Shown: positions 1 through 7,574, numbered from the stretch's first letter. The stretch: DNA of 64,000 nucleotides from Eubacterium uniforme (GCF_900167115.1 NZ_FUXZ01000015.1:1-64000); one strand, 5' to 3'. Numbers and translations are program-made. The notes: a model not told the origin generated them from the letters alone.

Positions 1-2
1 AG

Positions 3-68
3 CAGGATATTGCATTAGATAAGTTGAGTGTAAGAGAATACGAAGACCCTTTTAAGGGTAGCCAGTAA
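3..68 (+). CDS. 3' end of an unidentified gene, cut by the window edge
   Basis: Frame 3 is open from the window edge and stops with TAA at 66-68, giving about 21 C-terminal residues that end in EDPFKGSQ. It is the only frame open from the edge for this length. The product is not recognised and no function can be given. It lies on the same strand as the following genes. Confidence 0.45.
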   Translation, partial: QDIALDKLSVREYEDPFKGSQ

Positions 69-109
69 TACAAAAACCCCTGTGTTTTACTGCAAAAATT
101 TGCAGCAAA

Positions 110-245
110 AATATACTTTTCGCCCAATGGTCCAAAAGTTATATAAGTGTTTTGTAAGATGAAGTTGAAATTCTTTGTAAAGTGTTATATCTTTAAAAGA
201 ATTTAGTTGTGTGGTATATTAAAAAAGTTAATGGAAAGTTAATTT
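110..245 (+). repeat. Direct repeat R1, left copy
   Basis: This stretch, covering the spacer before and the first codons of the gene at 209, is repeated with scattered differences at about 2437-2572. Both copies share a palindrome, the phrase TTTAAAAGAATTTAGTTGTG and the first codons of the gene. The right copy stops being coding after about 14 codons. The copies were aligned by eye. Confidence 0.75.
116..138 (+). repeat. 23-bp imperfect palindrome, copy 1 of 4
   Basis: The arms CTTTT and AAAAG enclose a CCAATGG core, giving a near-perfect dyad. Related sites lie at 656-678 and 1980-2002, and a shortened 15-bp version at 2442-2456. All four lie in spacers between small genes, at or near the ends of duplicated segments. 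Confidence 0.7.
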
Positions 246-619
246 GTAGTTATATAGATGATGATAAATCAGTTTTTAGGAGAAAAATGAAATATTTTGT
301 AAGTGATAATGAGAGAAAAAACACTGTATATCATGAATTTCAAAAAGAAAGTTTTGACGGCCATACATTTTGGAAGAGTGATTCTATTTCTATAAGTGAT
401 GATGATGCATATGAACTTGGAATTTTAAATTTGTTTAAAAGTGTTATTCCCAATTATAACGATTACTCTGAATTTGAAATTGACATGGCATTATGGAATT
501 GTATAAAGCAAAAAGCTCAACAAATTGGTGGAGAAGTTCTTGAGTGTATATTGGAGGCTGATCAATGGGTTGAAAAAACATATTTAGAGTATGAGGTATT
601 TACTATTATAGGTGTATAG
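209..619 (+). CDS. Small acidic protein of unknown function, duplicated in part
   Basis: This 136-residue soluble protein has no signal peptide or membrane segment and is not recognised. Its size, acidity and single-gene setting beside other small orphan genes resemble immunity proteins of polymorphic toxin systems, but no family match can be claimed. The proposed GTG start at 209 has only a weak purine stretch upstream, so initiation is uncertain; an internal ATG exists at residue 27. Residues from about 47 to the end are repeated almost identically at 1673-1943. The first codons and upstream spacer are repeated at 2437-2572. Both repeats indicate that the locus has been copied and broken up. 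Confidence 0.6.
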   Translation: MWYIKKVNGKLICSYIDDDKSVFRRKMKYFVSDNERKNTVYHEFQKESFDGHTFWKSDSISISDDDAYELGILNLFKSVIPNYNDYSEFEIDMALWNCIKQKAQQIGGEVLECILEADQWVEKTYLEYEVFTIIGV

Positions 620-678
620 TAAAATATGTTTTTGGTGTGTATGAAGAAAAGTGCACTTTTGGCCCAATGGGCGAAAAG
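349..678 (+). repeat. Direct repeat R2, left copy (330 bp)
   Basis: This segment covers the 3' two-thirds of the gene at 209 plus the palindromic spacer. It recurs at 1673-2002 with no gap and, by eye, 11 differences in 330 bases. The beta-propeller gene at 744 sits between the two copies, so recombination between them would delete that gene. Confidence 0.85.
656..678 (+). repeat. 23-bp imperfect palindrome, copy 2 of 4
   Basis: CTTTTGGCCCA and TGGGCGAAAAG pair around one central A with a single mismatched position. The sequence is identical to copy 3 at 1980-2002. It ends the duplicated R2 segment and has no T-run after it, so a simple terminator role is unlikely. Confidence 0.75.
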
Positions 679-743
679 ATAGATAGGAATTCTATAAGTA
701 GACTAAGGTGTGATAATATAAAAATGTATAGAAGGAGTATAAT

Positions 744-1655
744 ATGATTGATTGTAAATTTACTAATTATATAGATATTAATGTTCTTTATGAAAAATAT
801 GGTTTAAAAAAGAGTATCCGTACATTATTTCGTATTGGTGTTGACGGGCGCATATATATTTTAGAACAAGAACCTTGTGGAAATAATCGTGCACAATTTA
901 GGCTACTAATTCTAGATGTGGATTGGGATGAAGAGAAACTTAAGAATTCTGAATGTCATAATCTTGGCGAGTTTGATTCTGGATTTTATTTTATTCACCC
1001 TATAGGAGACAATATTCTTATGGTTAGATGTCGTTCAAACTATAATAATGGAAATCCAGATAAAAATGCATCAATATTAACTCTTGATGGTGAAGTGATT
1101 AGTAAGTATTGTTTTGGAGATGCTATTCGGGATGTATATGTAAGACCTGATAATACAATTGTTACGAGTTATTTTGATGAAGGTGTTTTCGGAAATTTAG
1201 GTTGGGGAAATCGAGTAGGTGCTCCACCTATAGGTAAACCTGGACTAGTTGTATGGAATGAAAAAGGCGAGCAAATATATTGTGCTGATCGTGGCATAGC
1301 TGATTGTTACGCATTAAATGTTGATAATAATAATAATATTTGGTATTACTATTATGATGAGTTTAAATTAGTAAAATGTAGTGGGGATAAAGAAATAGAT
1401 TTTGATCCTCATATAGAGGGGGCAAAATTCATGTTACCTACTGAAGATGGACAGAGTGTAATATTTGACTCGGGATATGATAAGTATGGACAATATGAAG
1501 TTTATTATTTATATAAAAATATCGAAAATGAAAAAATAAGATTTTTATTCGAAGAAAATGAATTGTTAAGAATATATTGTGAATCATATGGATCCAGAGG
1601 GTTATTTGTTGATAATAATAATAGAATGTTTATAAGAAGGTTTTTATCTTTGTGA
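744..1655 (+). CDS. Beta-propeller-like protein of unknown function
   Basis: This is a 303-residue soluble protein preceded by a good ribosome binding site (GAAGGAG, 6 bases before ATG). Short repeats rich in D/N-G turns and aromatic strands, for example NVDNNNNIWYY near residue 190 and FVDNNNRMFIRR at the C-terminus, suggest a beta-propeller of WD40/NHL type. A glycine-rich block with GVFGNLGWG near residue 150 is the clearest internal motif. No catalytic motif or signal peptide is visible. It stands as a single gene framed by the two R2 copies. A cytoplasmic binding or immunity-like role is plausible by context only. Confidence 0.7.
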   Translation: MIDCKFTNYIDINVLYEKYGLKKSIRTLFRIGVDGRIYILEQEPCGNNRAQFRLLILDVDWDEEKLKNSECHNLGEFDSGFYFIHPIGDNILMVRCRSNYNNGNPDKNASILTLDGEVISKYCFGDAIRDVYVRPDNTIVTSYFDEGVFGNLGWGNRVGAPPIGKPGLVVWNEKGEQIYCADRGIADCYALNVDNNNNIWYYYYDEFKLVKCSGDKEIDFDPHIEGAKFMLPTEDGQSVIFDSGYDKYGQYEVYYLYKNIENEKIRFLFEENELLRIYCESYGSRGLFVDNNNRMFIRRFLSL

Positions 1656-1667
1656 TAAGGATAACAG

Positions 1668-1943
1668 TTGAGAAGTTTTGACGGCCATACATTTTGGAAG
1701 AGTGATTCTATTTCTATAAGTGATGATGATGCATATGAACTTGGAATTTTAAATTTGTTTAAAAGTGTTATTCCAGATTATAACGAATATTCTGAATTTG
1801 AAATTGACATGGCGTTATGGAATTGCATAAAGCAAAAAGCTCAACAAATTGGTGGAGAAGTTCTTGAGTGTATATTGGAGGCTGATCAATGGGTTGAAAA
1901 AACATATTTAGAGTATGAGGTATTTACTATTATAGGTGTATAG
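1668..1943 (+). pseudogene. 5'-truncated copy of the gene at 209
   Basis: From 1673 the sequence is a near-identical copy of 349-619, so about 90 residues match the C-terminal two-thirds of the first protein. The N-terminal 46 codons are missing and the only start would be a TTG at 1668, created by the junction. AAGGA about 8 bases upstream could allow translation, so a shortened protein cannot be excluded. It is best read as the remnant of a duplication whose 5' part lies separately at 2437-2572. Confidence 0.7.
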
Positions 1944-2002
1944 CAAAATATGTTTTTTGTGCGTTTGAAGAAAAGGGCACTTTTGGCCCAATGGGCGAAA
2001 AG
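1673..2002 (+). repeat. Direct repeat R2, right copy
   Basis: This is an ungapped copy of 349-678 at a constant offset of 1324 bases. It includes the stop codon, the spacer and the palindrome. High identity in both coding and spacer parts indicates recent duplication or gene conversion. Confidence 0.85.
1980..2002 (+). repeat. 23-bp imperfect palindrome, copy 3 of 4
   Basis: The sequence is identical to the palindrome at 656-678. It lies in the spacer between the truncated gene copy and the membrane protein gene at 2048. Confidence 0.75.
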
Positions 2003-2047
2003 TTGGATAAGAGTTTAGAAAGTTGAATTTAAACATTAGGAGGCAAT

Positions 2048-2368
2048 ATGATCGATAAGGATAGTATGACTAAAGAAGATGTATTAAATGAATGGAAAAC
2101 CAAGCGTGCTATAAAAGAAAAAAATAGCCATGTTGTATGGAATTGGACGCAATGTTTACTGATGGTATTTTGTATAATTAATTTTCTTATTGCGGAGAAA
2201 AAATATGCTTTTGGTATTATGACTATCTTAGGAATTTCAGAGCTATTAGAAAAGATTTTGTATTATAAAGAAACTAAAGATCAGAGTGTGATAAAAGAGA
2301 TAATAGGATTAGTGCTTTTGACATTAGGTTTATTGATTGTGACGATAGCTGAATATATAGGAAAATAA
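2048..2368 (+). CDS. Small membrane protein of unknown function
   Basis: This 106-residue protein has a clear ribosome binding site (AGGAGG, 6 bases before ATG). The first 30 residues are charged. Three hydrophobic segments follow at about 31-48, 52-68 and 83-102, so a membrane protein with a cytoplasmic N-terminus is likely. No family is recognised. It is followed by its own terminator at 2385, so it is probably a single-gene unit. Confidence 0.65.
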   Translation: MIDKDSMTKEDVLNEWKTKRAIKEKNSHVVWNWTQCLLMVFCIINFLIAEKKYAFGIMTILGISELLEKILYYKETKDQSVIKEIIGLVLLTLGLLIVTIAEYIGK

Positions 2369-2384
2369 AATAGATTAGTTAATG

Positions 2385-2420
2385 GAAGCGTACAGTGAAT
2401 GAAATGTATGCTTCTTTTTT
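2385..2420 (+). terminator. Rho-independent terminator
   Basis: GAAGCGTACA pairs with TGTATGCTTC across a 10-base loop and is followed by six T. Close variants of the same hairpin lie at 10790 and 16384. Confidence 0.8.
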
Positions 2421-2436
2421 ATATGGTTGATAGAAA

Positions 2437-2572
2437 ATACACTTTTGGACCAAAAGTAATATAAGTATTTTTAAGATGATGTTGAAAGCTTTTGTAAAGT
2501 GTTATTGCTTTAAAAGAATTTAGTTGTGTGGTATATTAAAAAGGTTAATAGAAAAATAAATTACAGTTAAAT
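2437..2572 (+). repeat. Direct repeat R1, right copy
   Basis: This is a diverged copy of 110-245. It carries the spacer, a shortened palindrome (2442-2456) and the first codons of the gene at 209 before hitting a TAA. It supplies the missing 5' part of the truncated copy at 1668 but lies downstream of it, so the duplicate has been rearranged. Confidence 0.75.
2442..2456 (+). repeat. 15-bp palindrome, shortened copy 4 of 4
   Basis: CTTTTGGACCAAAAG is a perfect palindrome about one A. It corresponds to the longer sites at 116, 656 and 1980 with 8 central bases lost. Confidence 0.65.
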
Positions 2573-2598
2573 AAAATATGCTTTGTATGGAGATAAAT

Positions 2599-3060
2599 AT
2601 GGATGCACGTATTTTTATGGCGAAAGAAAATGATTTTGAGACGGTAAAGGATATAACACAGACTACAATAAAACTGGTATATCCTAAATACTATCCAGAA
2701 GGAGTAGTGCAGTTTTTTTGTAATCATCACGCTGATGATAGAATATTGAATGATATAGTTGCTGGGAAGGTGTATCTTCTTGAAGCGGATGATGTTTGTG
2801 TAGGAACTGTTACCATTTCCAATAATGAAATCTGCCGGTTGTTTGTACGTCCTGAGTATCAGCATAAAGGTTACGGTAGATTATTAATGGATTATGCTGA
2901 GAAAATGATTAGTAAAACAAACAAAACTATAGTTCTTGATGCATCATTTCCAGCGAAAAAGATTTATATAAAGCGTGGATATGAACCGACAGGGTATAAT
3001 ATGATTGAAACTGAAAATGGGGATTATCTGTGTTTTGATATTATGGAGAAAAGTATATGA
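2599..3060 (+). CDS. GNAT-family N-acetyltransferase
   Basis: The enzyme is predicted to transfer an acetyl group from acetyl-CoA to an unknown amine. It has 153 residues, near the family's usual length. The acetyl-CoA pyrophosphate-binding motif QHKGYGR, following LFVRPEY, lies at about residue 86, and the C-terminal IYIKRGYE resembles the family's final strand. The ATG at 2599 has GGAG 7 bases upstream; an in-frame ATG at 2578 lacks one. Its last codon overlaps the start of the DJ-1-family gene by ATGA, so the two are probably co-translated. The fused R1 repeat just upstream suggests that the pair was inserted next to a broken gene. Confidence 0.85.
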   Translation: MDARIFMAKENDFETVKDITQTTIKLVYPKYYPEGVVQFFCNHHADDRILNDIVAGKVYLLEADDVCVGTVTISNNEICRLFVRPEYQHKGYGRLLMDYAEKMISKTNKTIVLDASFPAKKIYIKRGYEPTGYNMIETENGDYLCFDIMEKSI

Positions 3061-3647
3061 AAGTGTTGCTGTTTTGCTGTAAGGGATTTGAAACTATGGA
3101 GTTCGCACCATTTGTTGACGTTATGGGATGGGCGAGAAATGATTATGATATGGCGCTAGAAGTTGTTACCGTCGGCTTCACTAAAACCGTTGTATCCGCT
3201 TTTGGAATTCCTGTTTTGGTTGATAAAATCTATGAAGAGATAGATGCCTCCGAATATGATGCACTTGCAATCCCCGGTGGGTTTGAAGAATTTGGGTTTT
3301 ATGAGGATGCTTATGATGAACGGTTTTTAAATCTTATACGAGAATTCGATTGTTCTCATAAATATATAGCTTCTGTCTGTGTTGGGGCGCTCCCGCTTGG
3401 CGCAAGTGGAATACTTAAGGGAAGAAAAGCCACAACATATCATCTTGGAGCTGGAAGAAGGCAGAAGCAACTTGCAGAGTTTGGCGCAGAAGTGATACCT
3501 AATCAGAGTGTTGTGATAGATATAAACGTGATAACAAGTTTTTGCCCTCAAACAGCGCCTTATGTTGCTATTGCCTTGTTAGGCATGCTTATGGGTGGTG
3601 AAAAAGCCCAGGTAGTTGCGACGGCAATGGGATATGAATACTCTTAA
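3057..3647 (+). CDS. DJ-1/PfpI family protein
   Basis: This 196-residue protein has the DJ-1/ThiJ/PfpI fold: an early acidic residue (Glu15), AIPGGF at 71-76 and the nucleophile-elbow motif [10 protein letters not shown] with Cys108 as the likely reactive cysteine. Family members act as glyoxalase III, chaperone or protease-like hydrolases; the sequence does not decide which. The start overlaps the stop of the GNAT gene, so it is the second gene of a two-gene operon. The product is soluble and without signal peptide. Confidence 0.88.
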   Translation: MKVLLFCCKGFETMEFAPFVDVMGWARNDYDMALEVVTVGFTKTVVSAFGIPVLVDKIYEEIDASEYDALAIPGGFEEFGFYEDAYDERFLNLIREFDCSHKYIASVCVGALPLGASGILKGRKATTYHLGAGRRQKQLAEFGAEVIPNQSVVIDINVITSFCPQTAPYVAIALLGMLMGGEKAQVVATAMGYEYS

Positions 3648-3845
3648 ACTATTTGGAAAGACAACTTACGGTTTATTAAAATGGCGTAAGTAAGTTTTAT
3701 CGGAAAATATATTTCAGTTAATCTTACTAATGGTTTTTAGGAATATCGCCATTCTATGAAGAGTAGAGCGATTATACGCAGCGTTGATTGCCTTGAACAA
3801 CAATCATTGTCTATTATTTAAGAAAAACAAAGGGGTGACTTTAAA

Positions 3846-4280
3846 ATGAACAATGAGAAAACAGGAAATCTTATTTCACAGATTAGAAAAGAAAAAGGAC
3901 TTACTCAAATGCAATTAGCGCAAAAGTTAGGAGTATCAAATGCAACCATTTCAAAATGGGAAACAGCGAAAGGATTTCCGGACATTTCACTAATTGAACC
4001 ATTAGCGGAGACATTAGATATATCTGTTTCTGAGATACTAACGGGTGAAAGATTTGAAAAAAATGATGAAATCGAAGAACTATTGAATGATTTGGTAGAT
4101 ATATCCATTAATGAACAGAAAAGAAAGGAGAAAATACATAATTGGATAATCGCTATCACGGTAGCTATTTTATATCTCATAGTGAGTCTTATAACTAAAA
4201 GATGGGAGGTTACATGGATTATATGGTTTGTGTATTGTTTTTATAGAGTAGCTACGGAATATATTCTAAAAAAACATTGA
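3846..4280 (+). CDS. XRE-family regulator with two membrane segments
   Basis: Residues 9-65 form a Cro/CI helix-turn-helix (SQIRKEKGLTQMQLAQKLGV, then SNATISKWE). A charged linker leads to two hydrophobic segments at about 100-116 and 122-138, so this is likely a membrane-tethered DNA-binding protein of 144 residues. AGGGGTGA upstream of the ATG is a good ribosome binding site. Such proteins usually act as repressors responding to a membrane or partner signal; the target is unknown. The gene is followed at once by a gene fragment (4283-4408) in another frame. Confidence 0.8.
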   Translation: MNNEKTGNLISQIRKEKGLTQMQLAQKLGVSNATISKWETAKGFPDISLIEPLAETLDISVSEILTGERFEKNDEIEELLNDLVDISINEQKRKEKIHNWIIAITVAILYLIVSLITKRWEVTWIIWFVYCFYRVATEYILKKH

Positions 4281-4282
4281 TT

Positions 4283-4408
4283 GAACATTATATCGGAATA
4301 GATGGAATAGAAGAGCGAATTATGTATATTTCTTGCAAGATGGATCCTCCCAGAGGAAGGGAAGAGATGAAAATCGATATATTAACCGGAAAGCTTGTTA
4401 ATATTTAA
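4283..4408 (+). pseudogene. C-terminal gene fragment, repeated at 10157-10325
   Basis: An open frame without a start codon runs to TAA at 4406-4408 and ends in EEMKIDILTGKLVNI. A second diverged copy of the same ending is found near 10250-10325. Shared coding pattern with different junctions suggests that both are remnants of one family of lost genes. The full-length family is not recognised. Confidence 0.6.
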
Positions 4409-4541
4409 AAGAATTATATTGGAAAGAAGGAATGGGAGCAATAAAGGATTCAAAGAAAGTAGCGTATAACAAGGTATATAGAAAAATGAGCTTTTTCATT
4501 ATTTGATTTATTTAAGTAGTATTTTGTAAATAGAAATTAAT

Positions 4542-4748
4542 ATGGATAATATAAATATGGAATATGAAGAGTATCCACATAAGTGTGTATGTTGTAATGA
4601 AGGGATTATAGATGATATTCATGACAAATGTTTAATTTGTGGATGGGAAGATGATGAAGTTCAAAATAATGATATTGAATTTGCTGGAGGAGCAAATAAA
4701 GATTCTTTGATAGAACATAGAATGAAATTTTTGAAACTTCGAGATTAA
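4542..4748 (+). CDS. CPCC-type cysteine-rich small protein
   Basis: This 68-residue protein carries Cys15, Cys17, Cys18, Cys30 and Cys33. The spacing and the following motifs GWEDDEVQNND and GGANKDSLIEHR match the cysteine-rich CPCC family, predicted to bind zinc. The biochemical role of the family is unknown; members are often found among immunity-type genes. The upstream purine signal is weak (TAGAAATTAAT), so expression strength is uncertain. Confidence 0.8.
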   Translation: MDNINMEYEEYPHKCVCCNEGIIDDIHDKCLICGWEDDEVQNNDIEFAGGANKDSLIEHRMKFLKLRD

Positions 4749-4801
4749 AGAAAAATTATATGTGGTGTAATACATGGAAAAAATAAAGTGTATAAAAAGA
4801 T

Positions 4802-5030
4802 ATGTATAACCGTTGCAGAATCGTTGCAATGATTTTTGTGATTCTCGTGATATATCAATATCGTGCAAAAGATCCTGTAACAATTAATACCGGTGAGACA
4901 CCACCAAAAGCAGAAGATTTAATTGACGTGAAGTGTTCTATCAAGAATAAATGGAGTGATAGCCATAATCTTAATAATCGTTGCTGTTTTATTTGAATTT
5001 TTTTGGATTAATTTTCAGCACAAGAAATGA
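4802..5030 (+). pseudogene. Frameshifted small membrane protein
   Basis: The first frame from ATG 4802 encodes a hydrophobic start and a soluble part ending near KNKWSDS, then stops at 4996. Shifting the frame near 4960 opens a hydrophobic segment (IILIIVAVLFEFF) and a basic tail with stop at 5028-5030. The two halves together look like a normal small membrane protein, so a single-base indel is likely. Sequencing error is possible. No family is recognised. Confidence 0.45.
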
Positions 5031-5064
5031 AGAGAGAATATATAAAATAATAGGTTTTTGTTTA

Positions 5065-5090
5065 GACGGAGAGAAATCTCCGCTTTTTTA
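5065..5090 (+). terminator. Rho-independent terminator
   Basis: CGGAGA pairs with TCTCCG around a GAAA tetraloop and is followed by C and six T. It closes the unit upstream of the XRE/Fic module. Confidence 0.9.
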
Positions 5091-5132
5091 TTATGTATAG
5101 TTGATAAAAACAAATATTATTGAAATAATTAA

Positions 5133-5149
5133 ACCACACAATGTGTGGT
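5133..5149 (+). promoter_or_regulatory. Probable operator of the XRE-Fic module
   Basis: ACCACAC and GTGTGGT form a perfect 7-bp inverted repeat with a 3-base spacer, ending 15 bases before the start codon of the XRE gene. Position and symmetry suit autorepression by the helix-turn-helix protein. Confidence 0.6.
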
Positions 5150-5164
5150 ATACAGGAGGCTATT

Positions 5165-5416
5165 ATGGGAGATAAAAAGGAAGAATTAAAAAATCAGATA
5201 GAAACCTTGAAGAATATTAGAACGGATTTGGGGCTTAATCGTAAACAGTTTTCCGAATATATGGATATTCCGATTCGTACATTAGAGGAATGGGAAGCCG
5301 GAAGAAGAAAGATGCCGGACTACGTTTTGAGATTGATATTGTATTATTCAAAAATGGAAAAGATTTTGGATGATAGAGGAAGTGTAAGGAGGGAGGATAT
5401 AGATGGAGCAGAATAA
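5165..5416 (+). CDS. XRE-family antitoxin-like regulator
   Basis: This 83-residue helix-turn-helix protein has its DNA-binding unit at about 19-58 (NRKQFSEYMDIPIRTLEEWE). The ATG at 5165 has CAGGAGG 5 bases upstream. An earlier in-frame ATG at 5141 lies inside the palindromic operator and has no ribosome binding site. The gene overlaps the RhuM-Fic gene by 14 bases, which implies co-translation. In such pairs the small regulator represses the promoter and may act as antitoxin; this is inference from arrangement. Confidence 0.8.
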   Translation: MGDKKEELKNQIETLKNIRTDLGLNRKQFSEYMDIPIRTLEEWEAGRRKMPDYVLRLILYYSKMEKILDDRGSVRREDIDGAE

Positions 5417-6347
5417 TGAAATTGTTTTATTTGAAACATCTGATAAGGAAGTGACTTTATCTGTGCCTATGGATGGAGATACGGTATGGTTGACGCAAGA
5501 ACAAATGAGTAGTCTATTTGCTACTGCCAGATCATCTATAGCATACCATATCGGAAATATTTTCAAGGAGGGAGAACTTGAGAAAGATACTTCTGTCGAA
5601 ATTTTCGACAGAAGTACAAATAATGCATCAAGACCACCGAAATACTATAATCTTGATGTGATTATTTCTGTTGGTTATCGCGTTAAATCAAAACGAGGTA
5701 TCGAATTTCGCCAATGGGCCAGTAAAATATTGAAGCAATATATGATCGACGGTTATGCAATTAATGAGAAGCGTTTACATGTATTGCAAAAGACAGTTGA
5801 TATTCAAACCAGAATGCTGGCGGATGCGTTAAATGTTGAGGAGAAAGATGTACTTCGTGCGGTTAATTTATATACAGACAGTTTAATTCTGTTAGACCAG
5901 TACGATCATCAAGCGATAGTAAAGCCTACGGGTGCAAAACCTATTTATAGGATTACCTATGACGACTGTATGAAAATGGTTTCGCACATGAAGGATTCAT
6001 TTGAGACTGATGTGTTTGGAGTGGAAAAAGAAAAAGGAAAAGTAAACGGTATCATTTCCGCTATTTATCAAAGCGCATTTGGAGAAGATGCTTATCCTTC
6101 CATAGAAGAAAAGGCTTCAAATCTTTTATACTTTATGATTAAAGATCATCCGTTTGCGGATGGGTGTAAGAGAATAGCGGCTTCTTTGTTTTTGGAATTT
6201 TTGGAGAGAAATGATGCATTACTTAGAGATGGCAATAAACGTATTGGTGACGGAGAGCTAGTTGCTATTACACTTATGATTGCAGAATCTAATTCAGAGG
6301 AAAAGGAAGTTATGGTAAAGCTGGTTATGAATTTGCTTAACATGTGA
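5403..6347 (+). CDS. RhuM-type N-domain fused to Fic/DOC domain, putative toxin
   Basis: The 314-residue protein begins with a RhuM/virulence-type domain (VWLTQEQMSSLF, RSSIAYHIGNIF and YYNLDVIISVGYRVKS within 1-115) and ends in a Fic/DOC fold. The Fic loop at 249-257 reads HPFADGCKR: catalytic His249 and the acidic Asp253 are present, while the usual Asn is Cys255. Fic proteins transfer AMP or phosphate groups to target side chains; the target here is unknown. It follows the XRE regulator with a 14-base overlap and precedes a terminator at 6353, so the two form a toxin-antitoxin-like unit. Confidence 0.85.
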   Translation: MEQNNEIVLFETSDKEVTLSVPMDGDTVWLTQEQMSSLFATARSSIAYHIGNIFKEGELEKDTSVEIFDRSTNNASRPPKYYNLDVIISVGYRVKSKRGIEFRQWASKILKQYMIDGYAINEKRLHVLQKTVDIQTRMLADALNVEEKDVLRAVNLYTDSLILLDQYDHQAIVKPTGAKPIYRITYDDCMKMVSHMKDSFETDVFGVEKEKGKVNGIISAIYQSAFGEDAYPSIEEKASNLLYFMIKDHPFADGCKRIAASLFLEFLERNDALLRDGNKRIGDGELVAITLMIAESNSEEKEVMVKLVMNLLNM

Positions 6348-6352
6348 TTTGG

Positions 6353-6395
6353 TTAGAATCACAAATTAAGTGAGAGTGATTCTAAAATGATTCTA
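6353..6395 (+). terminator. Terminator after the RhuM-Fic gene
   Basis: TTAGAATCAC and GTGATTCTAA form a perfect 10-bp stem starting 6 bases after the stop codon. A T-rich stretch follows about 9 bases later, so termination efficiency is uncertain. Confidence 0.65.
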
Positions 6396-6423
6396 TTTTT
6401 CTGAAAAATACAGGAAAAAATTC

Positions 6424-6480
6424 GTATAGGTACTTTTACTATAAAACGATGGATTATTATGGTATATTATAACAGTATAA
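6424..6480 (+). promoter_or_regulatory. Repeated promoter-like segment, copy A
   Basis: A stretch containing ACTATAAAA, TATGGTATATTA and AACAGTA recurs at about 21322-21375 with scattered changes, each time upstream of a single small gene. TGGTATATT resembles an extended -10 element, but no good -35 box is visible. Confidence 0.45.
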
Positions 6481-6522
6481 ATTAATTTTAGACTATATAA
6501 TGATTTAGAGGGGGATAACAAA

Positions 6523-6732
6523 ATGAAATGTGAGAAATGTGGTTCTTCGAATATTGTTGAAGGTAAGCTTTCAACTGGAACAGGAGGATTAGTGTTTACA
6601 ACGAATACATCTCAAAAGAAACTTCCATTTACGAAAAATTATTCAACATTAACAGCAAAAGGATGTAAAGATTGCGGTGCTGTTTTTGATATCTGTATGG
6701 AAAATCCACAAATGATTATTGAAGATAAATAA
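6523..6732 (+). CDS. Zinc-ribbon protein of unknown function
   Basis: This 69-residue protein has two CxxC knuckles (Cys3/Cys6 and Cys48/Cys51), the pattern of a zinc ribbon. A glycine-rich middle (GTGGLVFTTN) links them. The ribosome binding site GAGGGGG is strong. No enzyme domain is attached. It is a single gene with its own repeated promoter-like sequence. Confidence 0.7.
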   Translation: MKCEKCGSSNIVEGKLSTGTGGLVFTTNTSQKKLPFTKNYSTLTAKGCKDCGAVFDICMENPQMIIEDK

Positions 6733-6809
6733 GAGATAGATAATGCAAAAAGTTATACAATCATTACTGCACATAAGATATAATTTTTTGAATAATAGAA
6801 GGGGAAAAA

Positions 6810-7574
6810 TTGGGAACTATGAATATTAAAGAAAGCATAAATGATACACGAAAGGGCTTTGAAGAAAGCTTTGCTACAGGAGATTTTTACAATAGACAGA
6901 CGCAGGACTTCGAGCATCTAAATAGGATACTTGAATTTGTGAAGATTAGTGATGGGATGCGGATTCTTGATCTCGGAACCGGGAGTGGGTATCTTTCTTT
7001 TCCGATTGCGAAGAACAATCCTGGTTGTGAAGTGATAGGTTTGGATATCGTGAATGCTGCACTTGAAGCAAACCAAGCGAGAGCAACAGCAGAAAGAATA
7101 AATAATTTGTCATTTGTAAGTTATGAAGGAATTGATTTTCCTTTTGAGGCGGGCTATTTTGATCTGGTTGTGACAAGATATGCTTTGCATCATTTCCCTG
7201 ATATAGAGCATAGTATCGGAGAGGTGAGCAGAGTTCTGAAGAACGGTGGTAAATTATTTATTTCAGATCCGTGCCCTAATGAATGTGATAAGGAACGATT
7301 CGTTGATGATTATATGCGACTCAAGAAGGATGGGCATATAAAATTTTACACAAAGGATGAATGGATAGATATCTGCAGCAGACACGGACTCATTATCGTC
7401 GACAGCTTTGACAGTTCAATACGATTCCCTAAAAAGAAGGATACGGCATACGGATACGAGGAAGTGCTTAGGAAACATGATAAGGCAGTAATAGAGAGTT
7501 ACAGTTTGGTAGAGACTGATACGGAATTATATCTCACGGAGCAGGTAAACAATATCATGTTGATAAAAAAATAA
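6810..7574 (+). CDS. Class I SAM-dependent methyltransferase
   Basis: This 254-residue enzyme has the S-adenosylmethionine site ILDLGTGSGYL at about 52-62, the acidic residue of strand 2 in IGLDIV, and a Methyltransf_11-like core (VVTRYALHHF). The substrate is probably a small molecule but cannot be named. The TTG at 6810 is preferred because AAGGGG ends 5 bases before it; the alternative ATG at 6819 is 14 bases from that site. No partner gene is adjacent. Confidence 0.82.
   Translation: MGTMNIKESINDTRKGFEESFATGDFYNRQTQDFEHLNRILEFVKISDGMRILDLGTGSGYLSFPIAKNNPGCEVIGLDIVNAALEANQARATAERINNLSFVSYEGIDFPFEAGYFDLVVTRYALHHFPDIEHSIGEVSRVLKNGGKLFISDPCPNECDKERFVDDYMRLKKDGHIKFYTKDEWIDICSRHGLIIVDSFDSSIRFPKKKDTAYGYEEVLRKHDKAVIESYSLVETDTELYLTEQVNNIMLIKK

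Noticed and set aside
116-2002. Interpretation of the palindromes as integron attC sites
   Set aside because: They lack the paired core sites (GTTRRRY and its complement) and no integron integrase gene is seen.
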